This document shows, piece after piece, positions 1-9,858 of a DNA stretch of 64,000 nucleotides; positions within the stretch are counted from its first letter, which is position 1; each line of letters opens with the position of its first letter. The DNA lies in contig CAJJBO010000003.1 of assembly GCA_905182485.1 (NCBI GenBank), positions 124,001 to 188,000 of the forward strand, written 5' to 3'. The stretch comes from an uncultured Luminiphilus sp. (GTDB lineage: Bacteria; Pseudomonadota; Gammaproteobacteria; Pseudomonadales; Halieaceae). The notes under the pieces are model-generated. The model did no database searches, was not told where the DNA came from, and was given only the letters and a program-made list of their open reading frames with translations. The translations under genes were made by a program, and so were the position numbers.

Positions 1-782
1 ACCTCAGCCGCTGTCCCGGTAAAAAAGGCCTCGTCTGCGATATAGACCTCATCGCGGGTAATGCGCTTTTCCTTCACAGTAAGACCCTGATCTTCCGCGA
101 TGCGAATAATACTGTCGCGTGTGATGCCCTCTAAGCAAGAGGTCAATTCTGGCGTGTACAGAACCCCATTGCGCACCAAGAAGACGTTCTCGCCACTGCC
201 TTCAGCGACGTAACCTTCGTTATCTAACAATAACGCCTCTTCGAAGCCGGCATCTAAGGCTTCTCTCAACGCAAGAATAGAGTTGATGTAGTTACCATTG
301 GCTTTGGCCTTACACATGGTGATGTTCACATGGTGGCGCGTGTAACTCGACGTCGCGACACGAATTCCGCGGTTCATTGCTTCCGGGGCCATATACGAAG
401 GCCATGCCCACGCGGCGACCATCACGTGTGTTTTAAGATTATCAGCGCGCAACCCCATTCCTTCCGAACCGAGAAAGCACATCGGGCGGATATACGCCTC
501 ATCTAACCCATTGGCACGCACCACCTGACGCTGAGCCTCACTCAGAGTCCCTTTGTCGAAGGGCATCTCCATGCGCAATATGTGGGCAGAACGAAACAAG
601 CGATCGGTATGCTCCTGCAAGCGAAAGATAGCGGCGCCCTGTGAAGTGTTGTACGCACGCACACCCTCGAAAACACCCAGTCCGTAATGGAAGGTATGCG
701 TCAAGACATGCACCTTCGCTTCCTGCCAGGGCACCATTTCGCCATCGAGCCAAATGTGGCCGGTAAGTTGTGAGAGATCCAT
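1..782 (-). CDS. ilvE: Branched-chain amino-acid aminotransferase (partial, C-terminus beyond the window)
   Basis: Fold-type IV PLP aminotransferase that performs the last step of leucine, isoleucine and valine synthesis. About 260 residues are visible. They include an N-terminal stretch typical of IlvE (HYGLGVFEGVRAY), the PLP lysine context KANGNY (Lys about 160), and EGSGENVF followed by the cofactor-phosphate segment TSCLEGITRDS. The family is usually about 305 residues, so roughly the last 45 are cut off by the window edge. The start codon ATG at 782 has AAGGA six bases upstream. It lies 34 bases downstream of glnE on the same strand, the glnE-ilvE order known from pseudomonads, so co-transcription is likely. 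Family assignment is firm; substrate range is inferred from the family. Confidence 0.95.
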   Translation of the reverse strand, partial: MDLSQLTGHIWLDGEMVPWQEAKVHVLTHTFHYGLGVFEGVRAYNTSQGAAIFRLQEHTDRLFRSAHILRMEMPFDKGTLSEAQRQVVRANGLDEAYIRPMCFLGSEGMGLRADNLKTHVMVAAWAWPSYMAPEAMNRGIRVATSSYTRHHVNITMCKAKANGNYINSILALREALDAGFEEALLLDNEGYVAEGSGENVFLVRNGVLYTPELTSCLEGITRDSIIRIAEDQGLTVKEKRITRDEVYIADEAFFTGTAAE

Positions 783-816
783 ACTACGTCCTTAATCGCG
801 CCACCAAGGCCCGACT

Positions 817-3711
817 CTATGTTGCTTGAAGACCGGGCAACAATGCCTCTGTCACCCGTTTTACCTGTTCGCGACCCGCCACATGCGCGGCCGCCTCAAC
901 CTGTGTGTCTGCACCTTGCAGCGCAAGCCCGTGTAATGCACTTCGGTAGATCAAATAACGGCTCGACAGCACAGCCGCCTGATCCGCACTTAAGACCCCC
1001 ACTTGTTCGAGGGTTTCCAATAAACGGATCACATCTGACCACTGCGCCAACGCTGGATACTCAGACGCATGGGCTAAGACGAGGTATTGCACCACAAATT
1101 CGATGTCGACAATACCACCTTGATCACGCTTGATATCGAAGCGCTCAACGCCGCGGTTCATCAATGCCTGCTCGGTCAGCATTTTGTGACGCATGTCACG
1201 CACGGCTGCTGACAATACGGGCGCTTCCCGAGGCATGGTCAGTACCTCTCGGCGCAGTTGCTCCAGCGATGCCCTGAGCGAGGGGTCACCCGCGACCGTG
1301 CGGCTGCGCACCAAAGCCTGATGCTCCCACGTCCATGCAGATTCGAGTTGATAACGTCTGAAGCCGGTGAGGGTCGTGGCAACCAACCCAGAATCCCCGT
1401 CAGGACGCAATCGAAGGTCCACCTCGTATAACCTTCCTGAAAACATTTGCGCCGACAGCACATGGGTCACCCGCTGGGCAAGTCGTGTATAAAAACGGCT
1501 ATTGTCGATCACTTTAGGACCAGCGGTTTGTCCATCGGCACCATTAAATACAAACACCAAATCAAGATCTGAACCATAACTCAACTCAATGCCACCCAGT
1601 TTTCCATAGGCCATCACCGCAAACCCAACCTGCTCTGCCTGTGGCTCACCATGGCGTTGCACGAGTTCAGCGCGAGCGACTGCGATCGCTTGCTCGATCA
1701 TCACCTCGGCGAGAAAGGTCAAATTGTCACTCACCTGCATCACCGGAAGCGTGCCAGATAGCTCACTGGCGGCGACTCGCAATATCGCGCCCTCCTTGAT
1801 GCGGCTTAATGCGCCCATCTGCCCTTCCAGATCCTCCTCCGGAATCCGCAGCAGCTGTTGCCGCACCAAGGCCTTTATTTCGTCGCGACTCGGCGCGCTG
1901 AAAAGTTGTGCCTCATGAAGCAACTCATCCAATAGCTCAGGGCGCGACGCCAAGCGATCAGCGACCCAGGTGCTGGCTGCAACAAGGGACAGCAAATGCG
2001 TCAAGGCGGCAGGGTTTTCCTGCAGTAACACGAGATAGGCACTGCGCCGGCAAACGGCCCTCACAAAGGGCAACGCCCGCGTTAAGGCAGCGTCTGGGTT
2101 GGCTTCATGAGCGGCCATCTCGCACAGTAGCGGCAGAAACGCCTCAAAACGCTGGCGCCCCTCCCCTTGTAAGCTTGCCACCCAGGGACTATCAAGCAAT
2201 GACCCCACCGTCTCCCAAGTGAGATCAGGGTGTCGATAACCCAATACCGTCAGTGTCTCCGCATTGAGCGCAGAAAAGCGCGTTTGGGAGGCAACCAGCT
2301 CATTGCTCGACTGGTCATTTGGGTCGGCAATCAGATCACTAAACACAGCATCGACCTCACCACGCGCACCAACGAGCTCGCCATCGAGCGCTTCCCACGA
2401 ACCGTACCCGACTAAGATGGCTAACTTGGCTTTATCGAGCGGCTCAGTCGGCAACGCTTGAGTCTGTCGATCAGCCATTCCTTGGAGTCCGTGCTCCACC
2501 CGTCGGAGCAAACGATAATGATCGGATAAACGCTGGGCCTGTTGTGTCGACAAGACGTCAGCCTGCATCAAGGTCTGCAACGTTGGCAGGAGTGATTGCA
2601 AACGCAGCGCGGGCATACGCCCCCCATGAATCAACTGCAGACTCTGCGCAATAAATTCAATCTCGCGGATACCGCCGGAACCGCGTTTCACGTCGGCTTC
2701 TATCCCTAAACGGGTCACCTCGGCACGCATCATCGACTTCATACTCCGCAAAGCCGCAATGACCGAAAAATCGGTATAACGTCGATAGACAAAGGCACTC
2801 AGCATGGCCATTAAGCTGGTTTTCGCCGCCGCAGTGCCCGTAATGGGTCGCGCTTTTACCATCGCATAGCGCTCCCACTCACGGCCCTGCTCCTGGTAAT
2901 AGAGCTCTAAGGCGCTGAAAGCGCCGACCAATGCACCGCTGTCACCATAGGGCCTTAATCGCATATCGACTCGAAACGCAAAACCGTCCTCGGTCACCGC
3001 GTCGAGTAAACGAATGACCAGCTGTCCCAGCCGAACAAAGTAGGTCTGATTGGCGAGCCGCTGTTTCCCTCCTTCTGTCTCGCCGGCCTCGGGATAAGCG
3101 AAAATGAGATCAATATCAGAAGACAGATTTAATTCGTTGCCGCCGAGCTTGCCCATTGCCAGCACCACCAGGGACTGTTCGTCACCGGACTCTTGACCGA
3201 TCGGTAAACCGTATTTTGGCCGCAGCGCCGCCACGGCAAACGCGACCGCAGCACGAATGCAACAATCAGCTAGGCCGCTCAGCTCAGCGAAGGCGTCCTC
3301 CACTGTGGCTAACTGCGCCACTTCGCGCCAGACAATGCGTACCATATGCCGATGCCGAAACGTGCGCAAAGCAGCGAGACAATCAGACTCAGACGCATCG
3401 GGCCCACATAAGGTGGCGAGGGCCGCATCCCATTGCTCAGCCGTCCATTCGCGCGTCACCAGCAGGGTGCCATCAGCGAGCGCGTCGCACAGCCAAGCTG
3501 ATTGTCGGCCAGCCTGGTCGACAAAAAAATCACTACCGGCCATCAAAGTGCGGAAGGCTTGCGTCTGATTAGCGGAGGCAACGAGCTCACAAAGGGCTTT
3601 ATAAGCAGGACTGCCCACTCGGGCGGCCAACCGGACTGCTGACTTGCTAATACTGTCGTCAAGCCAATCTGGCGCGAGCGCATCAATTGCAGGAGCGATC
3701 GGAGGGGGCAT
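817..3711 (-). CDS. glnE: Bifunctional glutamine synthetase adenylyltransferase / adenylyl-removing enzyme
   Basis: Adds and removes AMP on glutamine synthetase in response to PII, tuning ammonia assimilation. The product is 964 residues, the usual size. It has two nucleotidyltransferase halves: the N-terminal deadenylylase domain with GKLGGNELNLSSDIDLIF near residue 190, and the C-terminal adenylylase domain with YGKLGGIELSYGSDLDLVF near residue 690. Each half carries the paired acidic metal ligands of the DxD type. ATG at 3711 is preceded by AGGA seven bases upstream. No frame break is seen. It is probably the first gene of a glnE-ilvE transcription unit, divergent from argA. Confidence 0.96.
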   Translation of the reverse strand: MPPPIAPAIDALAPDWLDDSISKSAVRLAARVGSPAYKALCELVASANQTQAFRTLMAGSDFFVDQAGRQSAWLCDALADGTLLVTREWTAEQWDAALATLCGPDASESDCLAALRTFRHRHMVRIVWREVAQLATVEDAFAELSGLADCCIRAAVAFAVAALRPKYGLPIGQESGDEQSLVVLAMGKLGGNELNLSSDIDLIFAYPEAGETEGGKQRLANQTYFVRLGQLVIRLLDAVTEDGFAFRVDMRLRPYGDSGALVGAFSALELYYQEQGREWERYAMVKARPITGTAAAKTSLMAMLSAFVYRRYTDFSVIAALRSMKSMMRAEVTRLGIEADVKRGSGGIREIEFIAQSLQLIHGGRMPALRLQSLLPTLQTLMQADVLSTQQAQRLSDHYRLLRRVEHGLQGMADRQTQALPTEPLDKAKLAILVGYGSWEALDGELVGARGEVDAVFSDLIADPNDQSSNELVASQTRFSALNAETLTVLGYRHPDLTWETVGSLLDSPWVASLQGEGRQRFEAFLPLLCEMAAHEANPDAALTRALPFVRAVCRRSAYLVLLQENPAALTHLLSLVAASTWVADRLASRPELLDELLHEAQLFSAPSRDEIKALVRQQLLRIPEEDLEGQMGALSRIKEGAILRVAASELSGTLPVMQVSDNLTFLAEVMIEQAIAVARAELVQRHGEPQAEQVGFAVMAYGKLGGIELSYGSDLDLVFVFNGADGQTAGPKVIDNSRFYTRLAQRVTHVLSAQMFSGRLYEVDLRLRPDGDSGLVATTLTGFRRYQLESAWTWEHQALVRSRTVAGDPSLRASLEQLRREVLTMPREAPVLSAAVRDMRHKMLTEQALMNRGVERFDIKRDQGGIVDIEFVVQYLVLAHASEYPALAQWSDVIRLLETLEQVGVLSADQAAVLSSRYLIYRSALHGLALQGADTQVEAAAHVAGREQVKRVTEALLPGLQAT

Positions 3712-3876
3712 TCAACATTCCTATGGTGGCAGCGCAATGCCGTGTTCAACGTTGCTGCACGTCGTGCGACTAGCCTATCGGTAACGCGAGACGGCTGCCA
3801 GTCGGATCCCGGCGTTGTCTTTAGGCTGTGGTTTTTTTACTCTTTCTTGGAGCCTCATGACTCAGGTAGGATGCCA

Positions 3877-3907
3877 CCCCCCAAGAGGGGGCCCTACTCA
3901 ACAGGGC
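3877..3907 (+). promoter_or_regulatory. Pair of overlapping hairpins in the argA leader
   Basis: CCCCC-AAGA-GGGGG (3878-3891) can form one stem. GCCCT (3891-3895) can pair with AGGGC (3903-3907) to form a second. The two share base 3891, so they nearly abut. They lie 39-69 bases upstream of the argA start in the 234-base glnE-argA gap. No T-run follows, so this is not an ordinary terminator. A leader or 5'-UTR structure is possible but unproven, and nothing else recognisable was seen in this gap. Confidence 0.25.
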
Positions 3908-3945
3908 ATTAATGGCTCAACGCATCGACACACGACTAGGCAATC

Positions 3946-5253
3946 ATGACCTCAGAAGACGGCAACATCGCATGGTTTCGCTATACGGGCCCCTACATCA
4001 AGGCGCACCGTGGACGAACGTTTGTCGTTTATCTCGGCAGTGGTGCACTCGATACACCGCGATGCGTCACACTGGTTCACGACCTAGCGTTGCTGCATTC
4101 ACTCGGGGTACGCCTCGTACTTGTCCACGCCACACGCGAAGCCATTGGTCAGAAGCTGGCCATTAATAATACACCTGAACAGTTTCATCACGGTATCCGC
4201 ATTACCGATGATCACACGTTGGCCATTGCGAGTGATGCGGCGTCACATCAACGGCTGCAATTAGAGCGCATGATGTCGACGGGACTACCCAATACACCGC
4301 TGCTCGGCGCACGGTTGCGCGTCATGAGCGGCAACTTTGTCACCGCACGCCCATTGGGTATCTACGATGGTGTCGACTATCTTCACAGCGGTGCGGTGCG
4401 ACGAGTCGATGCTGAAGGCATCTTATCGGTACTGGAAAATGACGCGATTGCACTCATTTCACCATTAGGCTACTCACCCGCAGGGGAGCTTTTCAGCGTC
4501 AGTGCCAGTGAGGTCGCAGAAGCCGTCGCAGTCGCAATCGGCGCAGATAAGCTGCTATTCCTGGCTCGATATGACGGCCTTATGACGGCCGACGGCCAAT
4601 TGATCCGACAATGCACCGTCGCCGCAGCAGAACAACTTGTCATCAATGATCATGAGCAAAAACGACTCCGAGACGCCGCCTGTCGCGCCTGTAGCGCGGG
4701 GGTGGAGCGCAGCCATGTCATCAGCTTTGAGCGCGAAGATGCGCTGATGGAAGAACTGTTCACTCATGATGGGTCCGGCACGCTGATCGCGCAAAACCAG
4801 TATGAGCAAGCAAGACGCGCACAGATTGATGACATTGCGAGCATCGTAGAGCTCATACGTCCCCTTGAGGACAGTGGCGCCTTAGTCAGAAGGTCACGCG
4901 AGCGGCTCGAAGAGGAGATCGAGCACTTTTCGATTCTCGAACGCGACGGTCGAGTAATCTCCTGCGCAGCGCTCTATGCTTACCCAAACGAAAAAGTGGG
5001 CGAAATCGCCTGTGTGGCGACCCATCCCGATTACCGGCGCGCTGGCCGGGCCGAGCTACTGCTTCAAGCGCTGCTGAGCCAGGCCGCAGAGTACGGCCTA
5101 ACGCACGTGTTTGCCCTCACCACACAGACAACGCATTGGTTTCTTGAGCAAGGCTTTGCACCAACGACGCAAGAGGCATTGCCCGTAGAAAAACAACAAC
5201 TGTATAACTGGCAGCGTAATGCAGCCGCCCTGATAAGGCCGGTGTCACACTGA
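3946..5253 (+). CDS. argA: Amino-acid N-acetyltransferase (N-acetylglutamate synthase)
   Basis: Catalyses the first step of arginine synthesis, acetyl-CoA plus glutamate to N-acetylglutamate. The 435-residue product has an N-terminal amino-acid-kinase-like domain starting at FRYTGPYIKAHRGRTFVVYL and covering roughly residues 1-280. A C-terminal GNAT acetyltransferase domain occupies about residues 290-430, with the acetyl-CoA loop VATHPDYRRAGRAELLL. Size and two-domain order match the classical ArgA. ATG at 3946 is the first in-frame start after the TAG at 3937. It is followed 51 bases later by ilvD. In the family the kinase-like domain mediates arginine feedback; that is not visible here. 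Confidence 0.94.
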   Translation: MTSEDGNIAWFRYTGPYIKAHRGRTFVVYLGSGALDTPRCVTLVHDLALLHSLGVRLVLVHATREAIGQKLAINNTPEQFHHGIRITDDHTLAIASDAASHQRLQLERMMSTGLPNTPLLGARLRVMSGNFVTARPLGIYDGVDYLHSGAVRRVDAEGILSVLENDAIALISPLGYSPAGELFSVSASEVAEAVAVAIGADKLLFLARYDGLMTADGQLIRQCTVAAAEQLVINDHEQKRLRDAACRACSAGVERSHVISFEREDALMEELFTHDGSGTLIAQNQYEQARRAQIDDIASIVELIRPLEDSGALVRRSRERLEEEIEHFSILERDGRVISCAALYAYPNEKVGEIACVATHPDYRRAGRAELLLQALLSQAAEYGLTHVFALTTQTTHWFLEQGFAPTTQEALPVEKQQLYNWQRNAAALIRPVSH

Positions 5254-5304
5254 ATGACCGCCAATGATAAGCTAACCCTCTTTTTTTAACACTGGGAGAT
5301 CTCA

Positions 5305-7149
5305 ATGCCCCAATACCGATCCCGCACTTCGACCGCTGGGCGCAACATGGCAGGTGCTCGCGCGCTATGGCGTGCCACCGGTATGCAGGATGGTGACTTT
5401 GAAAAGCCCATCATTGCAGTGGTCAATTCATTTACTCAGTTTGTACCCGGACACGTGCACCTCAAAGATCTCGGGCAGCTTGTCGCACGAGAAATCGAGG
5501 CATCAGGTGGCGTCGCTAAAGAATTTAATACCATTGCTGTCGATGATGGTATCGCCATGGGTCATGACGGGATGCTCTACAGCTTGCCCTCTCGTGATCT
5601 CATTGCTGATTCAGTCGAGTATATGGTCAATGCGCACTGTGCCGATGCCATGGTGTGTATTTCTAACTGCGATAAAATCACACCAGGAATGCTCAACGCG
5701 GCTATGCGCCTCAATATCCCAGTGGTATTCGTCTCGGGTGGCCCAATGGAAGCGGGAAAAACCGCCCTGTCAGAACACAAACTCGATTTAGTGGATGCGA
5801 TGGTGATTGCGGCTGACTCGAGTGCCGATGATGCGACGGTAGACGCCTATGAGCGCTCAGCCTGTCCTACCTGCGGTTCATGCTCGGGCATGTTTACCGC
5901 CAACTCAATGAACTGCCTGACCGAGGCGCTCGGTTTGAGTTTGCCGGGCAATGGCTCGCTACTGGCGACACATGCTGATCGTGAGCAGCTTTTCCTGCGT
6001 GCCGGACGTTTGATTGTAGAGGTCGCTAAGCGTTGGTATGAGCAAGATGATAAGACGGCCTTACCCAGAGAAATTGCCAATAAAAAAGCCTTTGAAAATG
6101 CCATGACCCTCGATGTTGCGATGGGGGGATCAACTAATACGATCTTGCACCTGCTTGCGGCGGCACAGGAGGCGGGCGTGGACTTTGATATGGCAGACAT
6201 CGACACGCTATCGCGAAAGGTGCCACAGCTTTGCAAAGTGGCCCCAAGCACGCCGCTATACCACATGGAGGATGTGCACCGAGCTGGCGGCGTGATGGCG
6301 ATTCTGGGTGAACTGGCACGCGGCAACTTACTGCATCTCGATTGCCCCACGGTCCACAGTGATAGCCTGGCCAGCGCCTTATCAGACTGGGATATTATGC
6401 AAACGGAGCGCGACGATGTGCGCACGCTTTATGCGGCGGGCCCCGCTGGTATCCCTACACAACAGGCCTTCAGCCAGGCAGTCCGCTGGCCAACCCTGGA
6501 TACCGACCGACACTCGGGCTGTGTCAGAGATATGGCGCACGCTTACTCACAAGAGGGCGGGCTCGCTGTCCTGTTTGGCAATATCGCTGAAGCGGGCTGC
6601 GTGGTCAAAACTGCTGGCGTCGATGACGCCTCGTTGCGCTTTAGCGGCCCCGCACATGTTTGCGAAAGCCAAGAGGCCGCCGTCAGCGATATTCTCGAAG
6701 ATCGTGTTAAGGCAGGGGATGTGGTCGTCATCCGCTACGAGGGGCCGCGCGGCGGGCCCGGTATGCAAGAGATGCTCTACCCCACCAGTTATCTCAAATC
6801 AAAAGATTTGGGCAAAGCCTGCGCCCTAATTACGGATGGTCGCTTCTCAGGCGGTACATCAGGCTTGTCGATTGGGCATGTCTCACCCGAGGCGGCAGCG
6901 GGCGGAGCAATCGCCCTGATCGAACCCGGCGATATCATTGAGATCAATATTCCTGAGCGGCAGATCAATGTCCTGCTCGATGAAGCGACGCTGGCGGGGC
7001 GTCGAGATGCCATGAATCACCGCGCGCGAGCATGGAAGCCGGTGGATGAAAGACCAAGAAAGGTCTCTACTGCACTCAAGGTCTATGCCAGCATGGTCAC
7101 CAGTGCCGACAAAGGCGCCATTCGCGACAGCAGTCTGATTGACGGATAA
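5305..7149 (+). CDS. ilvD: Dihydroxy-acid dehydratase
   Basis: Iron-sulfur dehydratase making the 2-keto-acid precursors of valine and isoleucine. It is 614 residues, full length. Cluster and metal residues are visible: [13 protein letters not shown] (Cys about 122), [17 protein letters not shown] (Cys 187-193), and the early [14 protein letters not shown] acidic motif. The C-terminal [20 protein letters not shown] segment is also present. The start ATG has GGGAG seven bases upstream. It is convergent with the lipoprotein gene that follows, only six bases apart. Together with ilvE and leuA it puts much of branched-chain synthesis within 10 kb, but on separate transcription units. Confidence 0.97.
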   Translation: MPQYRSRTSTAGRNMAGARALWRATGMQDGDFEKPIIAVVNSFTQFVPGHVHLKDLGQLVAREIEASGGVAKEFNTIAVDDGIAMGHDGMLYSLPSRDLIADSVEYMVNAHCADAMVCISNCDKITPGMLNAAMRLNIPVVFVSGGPMEAGKTALSEHKLDLVDAMVIAADSSADDATVDAYERSACPTCGSCSGMFTANSMNCLTEALGLSLPGNGSLLATHADREQLFLRAGRLIVEVAKRWYEQDDKTALPREIANKKAFENAMTLDVAMGGSTNTILHLLAAAQEAGVDFDMADIDTLSRKVPQLCKVAPSTPLYHMEDVHRAGGVMAILGELARGNLLHLDCPTVHSDSLASALSDWDIMQTERDDVRTLYAAGPAGIPTQQAFSQAVRWPTLDTDRHSGCVRDMAHAYSQEGGLAVLFGNIAEAGCVVKTAGVDDASLRFSGPAHVCESQEAAVSDILEDRVKAGDVVVIRYEGPRGGPGMQEMLYPTSYLKSKDLGKACALITDGRFSGGTSGLSIGHVSPEAAAGGAIALIEPGDIIEINIPERQINVLLDEATLAGRRDAMNHRARAWKPVDERPRKVSTALKVYASMVTSADKGAIRDSSLIDG

Positions 7150-7155
7150 CGCGCA

Positions 7156-7974
7156 TTAGTCCACGCCCGCAAGTTGGGCGAGGTCGTCGCGTAAAGCGCT
7201 GAGCCGTCGTCTTAACTTCTTGTCTTGCTTGCTGCTACGCAGAATGAGCACATCGCGAACGAGCTGCAGGATCACCTCACCATTATGGTTAATGCCTTCT
7301 CGGTAGGCGGGCAGTTGCGCCTCATCGCGACCGGCAATCAGTGCTCGCACCTGTTGCGGCCAGTCGGCACTATCCGCGATAAGAATCTCCGATAGCGTCG
7401 TAATCCAGACCCGTCTATCCGCTAGCCAAAACGTGTCCAGCCTTGTCATTTCCATCACACCACTGCGTATTCGCTCTGTCTGTCGATCAGATAGCGGCCC
7501 AAGGTAGTCAGACATTTGCTCGTCAAAACGCGCGGCAATATCGGTGCGATAGTCCTCGTCATCCCGTGCTAATCGATCTGCTTCCAATTCGTCTTGTTTA
7601 GCGAGCAAGGTCTCGACAAAGCCCTGGCGCTGCGAGCGATCGAGCGTTTGTCCTGTGCTCAACAACAAGTCTAAAAAGGGACCTTGAATCCGGTTAGCGG
7701 CCGCCTCTATTGTGTCCGCCATTAAGCGTGCCGACTCAACGGGTACGCCCTCGTCAAGAATGACCAAAGTCTCATCAAGCAGCGTGACATAGCTGGGCAG
7801 CTCTTCTTGGCGGTGCCAAGACAATAAGTCATCGAGTCGCTCATCAAATTGTGCCTGCTGATCACGACTCAAAGAGACGTAATCGTCGAGGTACCAACGA
7901 ATAACAATATCGACTCGGTTATAAATAAATTGGGTCGCGGAACAGCCCGATATCAAGCACAGCATCAGGCACAT
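7156..7974 (-). CDS. Putative lipoprotein, DUF6279-like
   Basis: A protein of about 272 residues with a very short hydrophobic leader ending in a lipobox (LCLISGC), so it is probably lipid-anchored. The mature part is highly charged and mostly helical by composition. YNRVDIVIRWYLDDYVSL right after the Cys is characteristic of DUF6279-type lipoproteins. The function is unknown. The chosen ATG at 7974 has GAGG six bases upstream. A TTG at 8037 overlaps the leuA stop as TTGA and would give a longer, positively charged leader, and a TTG at 7986 is also possible. Downstream of leuA on the same strand. Confidence 0.7.
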   Translation of the reverse strand: MCLMLCLISGCSATQFIYNRVDIVIRWYLDDYVSLSRDQQAQFDERLDDLLSWHRQEELPSYVTLLDETLVILDEGVPVESARLMADTIEAAANRIQGPFLDLLLSTGQTLDRSQRQGFVETLLAKQDELEADRLARDDEDYRTDIAARFDEQMSDYLGPLSDRQTERIRSGVMEMTRLDTFWLADRRVWITTLSEILIADSADWPQQVRALIAGRDEAQLPAYREGINHNGEVILQLVRDVLILRSSKQDKKLRRRLSALRDDLAQLAGVD

Positions 7975-8033
7975 GAGCAGCCTCAATGACCGGCCAGTGC
8001 GGCCATGCGCGCCGATTGCGCGGTGAGGCTCGG

Positions 8034-9710
8034 TCAAGCGGCGTTGGCAGTGATCAGTCCGCGGCCGTCCAGAGCAGACAGAATAGCCGCTAGTGACGCG
8101 TGCACGATGTCGTGGCTTCGACCGACGCCGCAGGGCCGCTCGCCATCGATGTTGAGCTGGACGTAACACACTGCCTCCGCATCGGCGCTCTGCCCTAAAG
8201 TGTGCTCAGAATACTCTACTACCACGATGTGTCGACCCGTGACGGACTCCATGGCCTGCACAAAGGCATCGACCACGCCATTCCCTTGGCCATTGAGCGC
8301 AATGTCACCGCCTGGCCCCGTCAGGGTGACTTCTAAACCGTCACTGCCGTTTTGTCTTAATAACTGGTAATTCCCAAGCTGCCATCGATCTGCGGTCATT
8401 AAATAGGTTTCCTGAAAAAGCGCATAGATCTCGTCAGAGGACACCTCTGCTTCGCTGTCTTCTGCTAAATCTTGCACCGCGGTGCTGAAATCTACCTGCA
8501 ACCAGCGGGGTAACTCCAGCCCATAATCCCGCCTCAGCACGTGCGCGACGCCGCCCTTGCCCGATTGGCTGTTGATTCTAATCACCTCCTGATACGTCCG
8601 CCCGATATCAGCGGGATCAATCGGTAAATAAGCGACATCCCAACCACTGTCAGCATCACGCTTTGACAAGCATTTGTGAATAGCGTCCTGATGACTGCCC
8701 GAAAAGGCGGTAAACACCAACTCTCCCGCGTAAGGGTGCCTAGGATGAACCGGTAATTGGGTGCACTCACGCGCCACCGTGCAGATCTCATCCATATGAG
8801 TGAAATCAAGCTCAGGGTCGACGCCTTGGCTGTACAGATTCATCGCCATGGTAAGAATGTCCATGTTGCCGGTACGCTCACCATTGCCAAGCAACGTGCC
8901 CTCTACCCGATCAGCACCGGCCATCAGACCCAATTCAGAAGCGGCTACCGCGCACCCTCGATCGTTGTGAGTATGTAACGACAAAATTAACGATTCACGG
9001 TGACGCACATGGTCACTGAACCACTCTATTTGATCGGCATAGATATTGGGTGTGCTCATCTCAACAGTTGCGGGCAGATTGATGATCACCGGGTTTTCAG
9101 GCGTAGGGGACAGTACCGCGTTTACCGCGTCACACACCGTCACCGCAAAATCCAACTCGGTCCCGGTAAAACTTTCCGGACTGTACTCAAAAACCCATTC
9201 TGTCTCGGGTTGGGCTTCAGCCGCAGCTTTCACCAACTGTGCGCCGGTCACGGCAATCTCAGTAATACCGGCTCGATCCAGGCCGAATACGTATTCACGT
9301 TGTACTGTGGAAGTGCTGTTATAAAAGTGAACGACCGCCCGGCGTGCACCCGCTAACGCCGCAAAGGTCTTAGTAATCAAGTCGGGGCGGGCTTGAGTGA
9401 GTACCTGCACTGTGACGTCCGCTGGAATCCGGTCCTCCTCGATCAATTTGCGCAAAAAGGCAAAGTCATGGCTGGACGCCGAGGGAAACCCCACTTCGAT
9501 CTCTTTAAAACCAATGGATATCAACAGCTCCCACAAACGAAGTTTCTGTGCCGCATTCATGGGCTCAACCAAAGCCTGATTGCCATCACGAAGATCGACT
9601 GAACACCAAGAGGGTGCCTGAGTAATCCGCTGATCCGGCCAGCGGCGATCGGGCTTAGCAATCGGCTCAAAAGCGCGGTACTTACGATGGTCAAAGCGCA
9701 GCATGCTCAC
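8034..9710 (-). CDS. leuA: 2-isopropylmalate synthase (long form)
   Basis: First committed enzyme of leucine synthesis, condensing 2-oxoisovalerate with acetyl-CoA. The product is 558 residues, the longer LeuA type (about 550-560) rather than the 515-520-residue enterobacterial type. The TIM-barrel start carries SVDLRDGNQALVEPM with the catalytic Arg-Asp. The metal-binding His-x-His is in SLHTHNDRGCAVA, and NGERTGNMDILTMAMNLY follows. The C-terminal region from about residue 430 is the regulatory domain, which binds leucine in the family. It is divergent from an Lrp-type regulator gene, which suggests leucine-linked control. Confidence 0.95.
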   Translation of the reverse strand: MSMLRFDHRKYRAFEPIAKPDRRWPDQRITQAPSWCSVDLRDGNQALVEPMNAAQKLRLWELLISIGFKEIEVGFPSASSHDFAFLRKLIEEDRIPADVTVQVLTQARPDLITKTFAALAGARRAVVHFYNSTSTVQREYVFGLDRAGITEIAVTGAQLVKAAAEAQPETEWVFEYSPESFTGTELDFAVTVCDAVNAVLSPTPENPVIINLPATVEMSTPNIYADQIEWFSDHVRHRESLILSLHTHNDRGCAVAASELGLMAGADRVEGTLLGNGERTGNMDILTMAMNLYSQGVDPELDFTHMDEICTVARECTQLPVHPRHPYAGELVFTAFSGSHQDAIHKCLSKRDADSGWDVAYLPIDPADIGRTYQEVIRINSQSGKGGVAHVLRRDYGLELPRWLQVDFSTAVQDLAEDSEAEVSSDEIYALFQETYLMTADRWQLGNYQLLRQNGSDGLEVTLTGPGGDIALNGQGNGVVDAFVQAMESVTGRHIVVVEYSEHTLGQSADAEAVCYVQLNIDGERPCGVGRSHDIVHASLAAILSALDGRGLITANAA

Positions 9711-9802
9711 AGTGGTCTTCCTAAAGAGGGTTAACGAGCGACGTAGTCTAGCCAGCCAGCGCGAGGGATAGTCACTTAAATTAGCGGTAATTCACACATA
9801 GT

Positions 9803-9836
9803 TAGTGATATTCTCTAAATTTATAGGATATTATCC
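9803..9836. promoter_or_regulatory. Candidate Lrp-type operator
   Basis: Two palindromes sit in the AT-rich leuA/regulator divergent gap. TAGTGATATTCTCTA (9803-9817) is an imperfect inverted repeat matching 11 of 15 positions of the published E. coli Lrp consensus YAGHAWATTWTDCTR. GGATATTATCC (9826-9836) is an odd-length perfect inverted repeat. Position just upstream of an Lrp/AsnC gene fits autoregulation. The call rests on pattern only. Confidence 0.4.
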
Positions 9837-9858
9837 GTGGGATTTGGCACAGCGTTTT

